A DNA stretch of 64,000 nucleotides from Takakia lepidozioides (lineage: Eukaryota; Streptophyta; Takakiopsida; Takakiales; Takakiaceae). This document shows positions 58,794 to 64,000 of this stretch, piece after piece; position 1 is the stretch's first letter; each line of letters starts with the position of its first letter. The notes beneath the pieces were generated by a model, which was given only the letters and a program-made list of their open reading frames with translations, was not told the DNA's origin and did no database searches. The stretch is taken from contig CM060731.1 of assembly GCA_030704615.1 (NCBI GenBank), positions 27,530,001-27,594,000 of the forward strand, written 5' to 3'. A program made the translations under genes and the position numbers.

Positions 58794-60638
58794 CTAATTC
58801 ATTAATATTACAGAGCCTCCTCCCAAACGGCTCGTAGTCAAGGCATGTGTTCGAAGACGCCTCCGGTTACCACAACCACTTGTAACGGTCTCCGCACCAG
58901 AGGAAACGGAAATACTTTCGGAGAATTCGAACCTAGTAGTAACATTATCATCCGAAATGTTACTTGGAACTCTACTTGTTGAATCTCTTGATGCCCTTGA
59001 AGCCTGCTGGGAAGCCCGCCATTCTTACCAATCACGAAGCTCTTCTTCTTCTTTTCGAATTCGCTCCTTGAATGTGACTGGGCAAAATAATTTTTAATAT
59101 GACAAATGTCAATTGAAATGTGGAACATTTGTAGAAAAAATGATAAAGTAAAAGTGAAAGTGGAAGACACTTTCAAGATCAAATTCTCCATAAACAACAA
59201 ACAGTGGGATAAGTACATACCAAGGTAATCAGGTTTCTTTTGTTGTGGGATCCAAACACAAAGATCAACATATCTTCCATACCAAGCCCAATAGGCATGG
59301 TGCGACCAATAGGCTTACGAGAACACTTGGCAGGGTTCTCGCTGATGTAATCTACGACTGTTGAAGCTGCAACCATTTTCAATATATATGGCCACACAAC
59401 TTTTGTCATATCATCCTGGTCAACCAAACCCTTTGGTGATGGCTTGTATGAAATATGGAAGAATCCAGTATTTGGTGGGTTTCGGAGGCCTTTTGATGGC
59501 TCATCATTGACAATGAGTATTTGTCCCTGCGTTGCAAAGGGTGTACCAAGGTACTTGGCAAGAACAGTGCGAATATCCTTAACGAGATATTTCATCCCAG
59601 GCATGATGTAACCGGTAGTGTCTTTGCAATCTTCAGCTGACCAGATGAAGCAAAACTTCTTCGCAATTTTCGTAGGAACTAAGCACTCGAGCATCCTACA
59701 AAGAACATCTCTTTCAGCACATGACCAAATCGTCACGTGAAAATGCACGAACCCAAGGTTGAGAAACTCCAAGACTCAAGGCCGGGGAACCACAAAAGGT
59801 CTGTCGGGAACATGAATTGTAACTTTCCTGAAACGAAATCTCTCCTTAAACAATTCACCGTCGGTTGGAGGTGGCCGGTAGCAGAGGAGTCCATTGACAC
59901 TCAATATTAACAACATCCGTTTCCTCTTCCCCGATGTGGCAAATGAAGGTTGATGGACGATGCCATCCTTCGCAATTTAAGTGTTCCCGCCGTCAGAAAT
60001 AACACGATGTAGTGTTTCTTAGTTTCAAAGTGACCTCTACGTTTTCCAAGACATAAATGTCCCGACAATGGACTACTGTAAAGGACCAAGAGTAGACCAT
60101 ATATTGAAGAGTTCGAGATCACGAAAAGATGAATGTCGGCTGTCAAGTGGAGGTTAGTGGACGCACCTTGTCGGGAGGCGCATTCAAGAAGTTTTGCGGC
60201 TCCATACTCGCTTGTATAAAAATTACGGAGTTAGTTTGGGGCCGCAAAACAAACAGCAAACGAAAGTGGAGAAATGGTTTTGAAATATACCATTGAAGCC
60301 TTATTGGAATGTCTTGCAGAACAACAGTGGATTCCCGCGGGCTTGGATTGACGAGGCGCCACAACATCCAAGGGAGTCCTCATGTGTTTGGAGTCCGTTT
60401 TTTTTTTCTTGTCAGCCTTTTGTCCGTTGGAAAGATTTCCTGCAGATGAAAGAAATGGCTCGGGGCCTCTTTTTTGCCTCTTTGGTGCAGAACATTGTGC
60501 CAGCAGTTCAGGGTCACGCTGTGTCGATATTGGAGATGTTTTGCCATTGAACGATAGGAGGAGTGGAGGGACAACAACATGCAAGCACAAAAAATTGTCC
60601 CTTGAGCACTCGACATCCTGGATGGAATGAAAATGCAA
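58794..60638 (-). pseudogene. FCP1/NIF-like HAD phosphatase, decayed copy 3
   Basis: Three exons can be traced. Exon A (about 60638-60167) encodes a basic N-terminus (APKRQKRGPEPF, KKKKTDSK) and ends AAG|GTGCGT. Exon B (about 59985-59221) is the HAD domain: LLILSVNGLLC at motif I, FVHFHVTIWSCAERD, FCFIWSAEDCKDTT, ILIVNDEPSKGLRNPPNTG. It ends TTG|GTATGT. Exon C (59078-58794, after TTTTGCCCAG) encodes a Glu/Arg-rich, then Ser-rich C-terminus. The order fits plant FCP1-like HAD proteins, relatives of RNA polymerase II CTD phosphatases. The nucleophile Asp of motif I is Ser here, and in-frame TGA (about 59775) and, in one reading of exon C, TAA break it. It is probably inactive. Confidence 0.7.
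60132..60155. repeat. 24-bp palindrome, copy 5
   Basis: The right arm AAGTGGAGGTT is conserved; the left arm has diverged. On the minus strand it starts 10-15 bases after the GTGCGT donor of exon A of HAD copy 3. Confidence 0.75.
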
Positions 60639-60649
60639 CGAAGGAATAA

Positions 60650-61300
60650 TTTACCTCGAAACTGCATTCCAATGCAGCCGTCGTTTGACAGGAAGGTCAT
60701 AATCTGCATTTTTTTTGATCTGGGGCGACAGATGAATATCAAACCCCAAACTAAGTGAAACTAGGAGAATGAGCAATGAGCGAGAAATGAGTTTAAGTCA
60801 CCTGACTCCTGCGGATTTGGGCTGTCCAACCCTCATGCTGGGGAGATATGCGAGGAAGAGACGGAACCAGGTGCAGCGGAGCCGTAGCCAAGTCCCCGAC
60901 GGTTGCCCTGCGGGTTGGATAGACCAGACCCTGTGTACTGAACAAAGAGGGTGAGGAATGTTGGGAAAGGTCGATAAAGTTTCCGGGATATTTGTGTTCT
61001 TCAGCACCTTGGACTTTATACCCAGGAGGACCCGAGAGGAGAAGAGTGTCGCCCGCTTCCCATGGAACTTGGTGCTTAGTCATGTGGATGAAGAGACAGT
61101 ACGATTTAGGCTTCATAGGGAGGAGTTGACAGAGGATCCACCCTCAATTTGAGCACCATCGTGAACCCTCGGAAAGCCTTCAATACTCACTGCTGATCCG
61201 GAGGGTTCCTTTAGGGGACTTGAGGAACCGATGACGTCGTCAGCATCTCCTTGCACCTGACAAAGAGACATAATCATAAATCCGGGAGTGCAGGAATGTG
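60650..61300. other. Spacer between HAD copies, no gene recognised
   Basis: A minus-strand frame at 61116-60793 (107 codons) could be part of the neighbouring HAD-type gene, but it shows no domain. Confidence 0.3.
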
Positions 61301-61324
61301 AACCTCCACTGAACAGTGGAGGTC
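61301..61324. repeat. 24-bp palindrome, copy 6
   Basis: AACCTCCACTG-AA-CAGTGGAGGTC, preceded by GTG and followed by AC. Confidence 0.9.
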
Positions 61325-61522
61325 ACTACATATAGTCATGTCCCCATATGAAGGCCTGTATCAGAGTCTTGGGATTGCCCGGAATGTGCGTCAAGAATTC
61401 AATAGAAAATGAGTGAAAATGAGAGTACCATATCTAACACGTGTGTGATTACAAGGCAATGAAAATCAGAAACCATGAAGATATTTAATAGCTCGAGTGA
61501 GATGGGATTGATCAAAAATAAT

Positions 61523-62188
61523 TTATTTTGAAGCATCATATCTGAGACTCTTAAAACCGTTGTCCTCAATAAAATCCCAGAGTGGCATAAACTTGGGATC
61601 GTTTGAAACATTGGGAAAAAAACTCAACCCTATCTTTTTTTTCCTAAGATAGCTTGAAACAGTGGGATGTTTCCTCATTCTAAGCAAATAGGTCTGAAGA
61701 ACCTTGAGAAGATAGCAACCATCAGTCTCCACGGTCTGGAACGGTTTGAGAACAAGACATGAGTCGGGCGGGTTCAATACACACTTCATGGCGGTGTCGT
61801 CAATGAGCAGAGTGTTACTCTTGGTGTATTGTCAACCAAATCTCTGCTAGACCTTGACCAGTGGCTTCAAAAACAAATGAGGAGGGTCCAATCTTGATTT
61901 GAATTGAGGGTGAACCGAAGTGAGACATGAAATACAATCCTCTTGAGACATAACTAAGGCCGGTTGAGGTAGACCACGAAGCAAAAAATCCATGATGGGC
62001 TGCAAGTTCTTGTACATCACAGAGCTGCAAATCCCTAACCGTAAGTGTTTATGCAACTTTGTCCACACTTCGCGATATTTCTCCCGTCTAAAGACAAGTC
62101 GGAATCCGACAAGAGCTGGAATTATGTAGTCCGATTCTGAAAACTGGAGGACATTGTAGCTCTTCTGGTGCTTCAAGATTTTGCACAA
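61523..62188 (-). pseudogene. FCP1/NIF-like HAD phosphatase, decayed copy 2
   Basis: The frame from 62188 reads YREVWTKLHKHLRLGICSSVMYKNL, the HAD segment equal to 'f.vgiWSS...N'. It goes on to EDCISC and LFLKPLVKV, then TAG (about 61850) and TGA. A new frame gives SNTLLIDDTAMKCVLNPPDS, the DD-containing motif of the FCP1 family, and runs to 61523. The motif I region (IIPALVGFRLVF) lacks the nucleophilic Asp. Between palindrome copies 6 and 7. Confidence 0.7.
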
Positions 62189-62333
62189 GACTCACGTAAA
62201 ATATAATCAAATGCAACCCTTACGCAGGAGGAGAAACATGTGCTCCAATCTGCCAGAGAGTCATTCATACTTAGGATGATAAAAGGGAACAGTACAATGC
62301 ATTGGAAAAACTGACACCAAGCAAGTAAACAAG

Positions 62334-62357
62334 AACGTCCACTGGACAGCCGAGGTT
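62334..62357. repeat. 24-bp palindrome, copy 7
   Basis: AACGTCCACTG-GA-CAGCCGAGGTT, followed by CAC. It lies just beyond the stop codon of HAD copy 1. Confidence 0.85.
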
Positions 62358-62365
62358 CACCAAAC

Positions 62366-63509
62366 TCAATTAAAATATTTTATGTCCCAATGCAGCGGCA
62401 CGCAATTTGTGATTGCTAAGGAACTTCTGCCACCTACAATCAAAGTCTCTAAGAAATTTGACAGCTGGGTCGTTCTCGAAGAAATCCTTCGTAACGCCGA
62501 AAAGATGTAATTCGTTGAATGGCATGATAACCATCCCGGATAACCGGAACATGTTAAGGTGAGGCTTGAGCTCTTCCAGTATAGACTTATCTCTGTAAGG
62601 GTCACGCGCGCCTTATATTTTGGAAGGAAGATGGTATGTCCTAACGGGTTCAAGTAGGACTTGTACATATTGTCTACAGTGTCGATGAGGAGAGTATTGG
62701 ATTTGTAAGTTGTCGGGTCTTTCTCAACGAAAATATTGTAAAGACGTTTAAAGTAGATGAGATTTTTGGGAGCTTTAGGCCATTTTTCGTTGAATGTCGA
62801 CCTATGCATGACGGAATTCTCACTGCTGTAAGTTCTGACCTGGGAATAGTATTTCCCGAACACAGCCTTGGCGATAGTCTCGACGTTCATTTCAGGTCCA
62901 GTGTTCCAAAACAAATGGCAAACTTTTTGACGACCCACTTAACGAATTCGTCAAGACCGTTTCGCGTAGCTAACTTGAATTTCCCTGCGGAGATACAAGG
63001 CTGGGTGGCAGGAGGGGTTTTCTTTCCATCCTTTAGGTAAACCTCACAAAGGTAACCGATGTCCAGAACCGGGACGTAGTATCCTGGCCGGCATCCGTTC
63101 GGTCCCCAAGGAAGGGAATGCAGATCGTTTGGATTGACAGAAAATGAATAGTCAACTGGCGGGTAATGCATGTTGTCATGTGGAATAACAAAAAAGTTCA
63201 TTATTAATTTCAATTTCAGAAATCCCAAAGTTGAGAAACGGAAAAATAGAGTTGAAAGCATTACCGTTTTTTGGGGGGGCTGCTGAGATCCCTGGGCCGG
63301 CTGCTCCTCATCTTTCCCATCTCTACGGGAAACGTTATCCTCCTTCTCTGTGGCACCAGATGACAACCTCGATTGTCCAGTGGAGGTTACTTGTAGGACC
63401 AGCTCAGATAGAGAACAGTGATTGTCCGATCCACTCTTCTCTTCACCGTCTTAGTGTCATTGGAGTCGGTCCGTGTGTGTTTGATCTCCTCAGACGTCGT
63501 CTCACGAAT
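62366..63509 (-). pseudogene. FCP1/NIF-like HAD phosphatase, decayed copy 1
   Basis: A first exon-like block (63509-63391, after CTTGTAG) is followed by the palindrome and then a frame from 63366. The HAD part has VLDIGYLCEVYLKDGKK (motif I region), GLDEFVKWVVKKFAIC, then a one-base frameshift near 62900 in a T-run. It resumes as FWNTGPEMNVETIAKAVFG and continues to NTLLIDTVDNMYKSYLNP, where the family's paired Asp is reduced to one. A GTAATG donor near 63260 may mark an intron. Length and motif order match a full HAD unit, but the frameshift and lost Asp argue for a pseudogene. Confidence 0.7.
63365..63388. repeat. 24-bp palindrome, copy 8
   Basis: AACCTCGATTG-TC-CAGTGGAGGTT followed by AC. 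On the minus strand the unit reads GTAACCTCCACTGG directly after exon-like sequence. Confidence 0.88.
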
Positions 63510-63744
63510 CTACAAGAAATTAAAGAATCCCACGGATGAGGATTATGGTGGTCTACATTGATCCGACAAAATTACCGAATTGAGCAATACCGAAGATGAG
63601 ACTCAAAGACCAATAATAAGAGTAATAAGAATAAAGCCAATGTTTTACCCGAATCGGGATCTGTTGTTGGATTACGCGCTTGTGGTGCTTTGTCTCTTCT
63701 CCCTCCCCGCAAGTAGGAGGATTCTCTCATTCCCTGCAGATGGC

Positions 63745-63768
63745 AACGTCGACTGGATAGTGGAGGTT
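63745..63768. repeat. 24-bp palindrome, copy 9
   Basis: AACGTCGACTG-GA-TAGTGGAGGTT followed by AC; same position relative to an exon-like block as copy 8. Confidence 0.85.
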
Positions 63769-63770
63769 AC

Positions 63771-63890
63771 TTGTGGAACCGGCTCAGGTGATCTGGCCCT
63801 CATTGTCAGATTCACATGTCTCTGCACCGTTTGAGTCTCCTTTGAGCCTTTTCGTGTGTGTGTCATTTCCTCCGAATGGGATTCTTGGAT
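63771..63890 (-). pseudogene. Duplicate of the first exon of HAD copy 1
   Basis: A 120-bp block after TTTTCTTGTAG reads IQESHSEEMTHTRKGS.. to PEPVPQ and stops at GTAACC. It aligns with 63391-63509 (119 bp; IRETTSEEIKHTRTDS..). Both follow a CTTGTAG acceptor and both end at a GTAACC donor that is the first part of a palindrome. The one-base length difference puts the two out of register. Confidence 0.6.
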
Positions 63891-64000
63891 CTACAAGAAA
63901 AGTTATCCAAATCGGTTAGTGGTTGTCCACAAAGGTGTACGAACGGAAATATGTATCTGGGTGGAAATATGTTTTATTCGAAAGTCCAGAACAAAGGATG

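Noticed and set aside
30645-63768. Palindromes as Helitron 3' hairpins or bacterial-type terminators
   Set aside because: No CTRR end, no TC start and no T-run follow the hairpins.

Overview
This is a eukaryotic nuclear window, almost certainly from a land plant. The evidence is a plastid-type YchF GTPase gene with ten GT-AG introns, PLS-type pentatricopeptide (PPR) remnants of the kind expanded in land plants, degenerate TTTAGGG (plant telomere-type) motifs, and very abundant transposon debris. The PPR style and repeat load would fit a fern, lycophyte or other large-genome plant, but the lineage cannot be fixed from sequence alone.

Layout. 1-12.7 kb: AT-rich intergenic DNA with short retroposon-like repeats, two related hAT-type MITEs, a third MITE with a perfect 8-bp target duplication, a ~185-bp tandem repeat and a decayed hAT transposase. 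12.77-21.6 kb: the one clearly intact host gene, a chloroplast-targeted YchF/OLA1-like ATPase of 11 exons (about 428 aa). Its 3.5-kb fourth intron holds an antisense LINE remnant. 22-26.9 kb: gene-free DNA with a long inverted-repeat element, SINE-like pieces and degenerate telomere-like repeats. 27-30.3 kb (minus): a frameshifted gene resembling DUF7869 proteins. 31.6-36.9 kb: a promoter/first-exon candidate, PPR pseudogene segments and a short ORF with a tail resembling the RNA polymerase II CTD. 37.1-46 kb: a decayed Ty3/gypsy element with protease, RT and RNase H but no integrase core, a very long ORF downstream of pol, and a 3' LTR. 46.2-50.5 kb: a CGACG-rich inverted-arm element, another PPR fragment and a 1.6-kb ~10-bp-periodic minisatellite. 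51.1-58.1 kb: a second Ty3/gypsy element. 58.8-64 kb (minus): at least three decayed copies of a plant FCP1-like HAD phosphatase gene.

The most notable system is the second Ty3/gypsy element. It is laid out gag (two zinc knuckles), aspartic protease, a complete C5-cytosine DNA methyltransferase, [RT deleted], DDE integrase, then a PHD finger at the integrase C-terminus. It therefore carries both a DNA-methylation writer and a probable histone-tail reader. Retrotransposon-borne cytosine methyltransferases have been described in charophyte algae and dinoflagellates, so the principle has precedent; this land-plant copy with a terminal PHD finger deserves follow-up.

A second unexplained pattern is a 24-bp palindrome (11-bp arms AACCTCCACTG) found nine times between 30.6 and 63.8 kb and not seen elsewhere. 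It flanks both the DUF7869-like and the HAD pseudogenes and in two duplicated exons starts exactly at the putative 5' splice site. In both gypsy elements 12 of 15 internal stops are TAG, which suggests decay by deamination of methylated CAG (CHG) sites.
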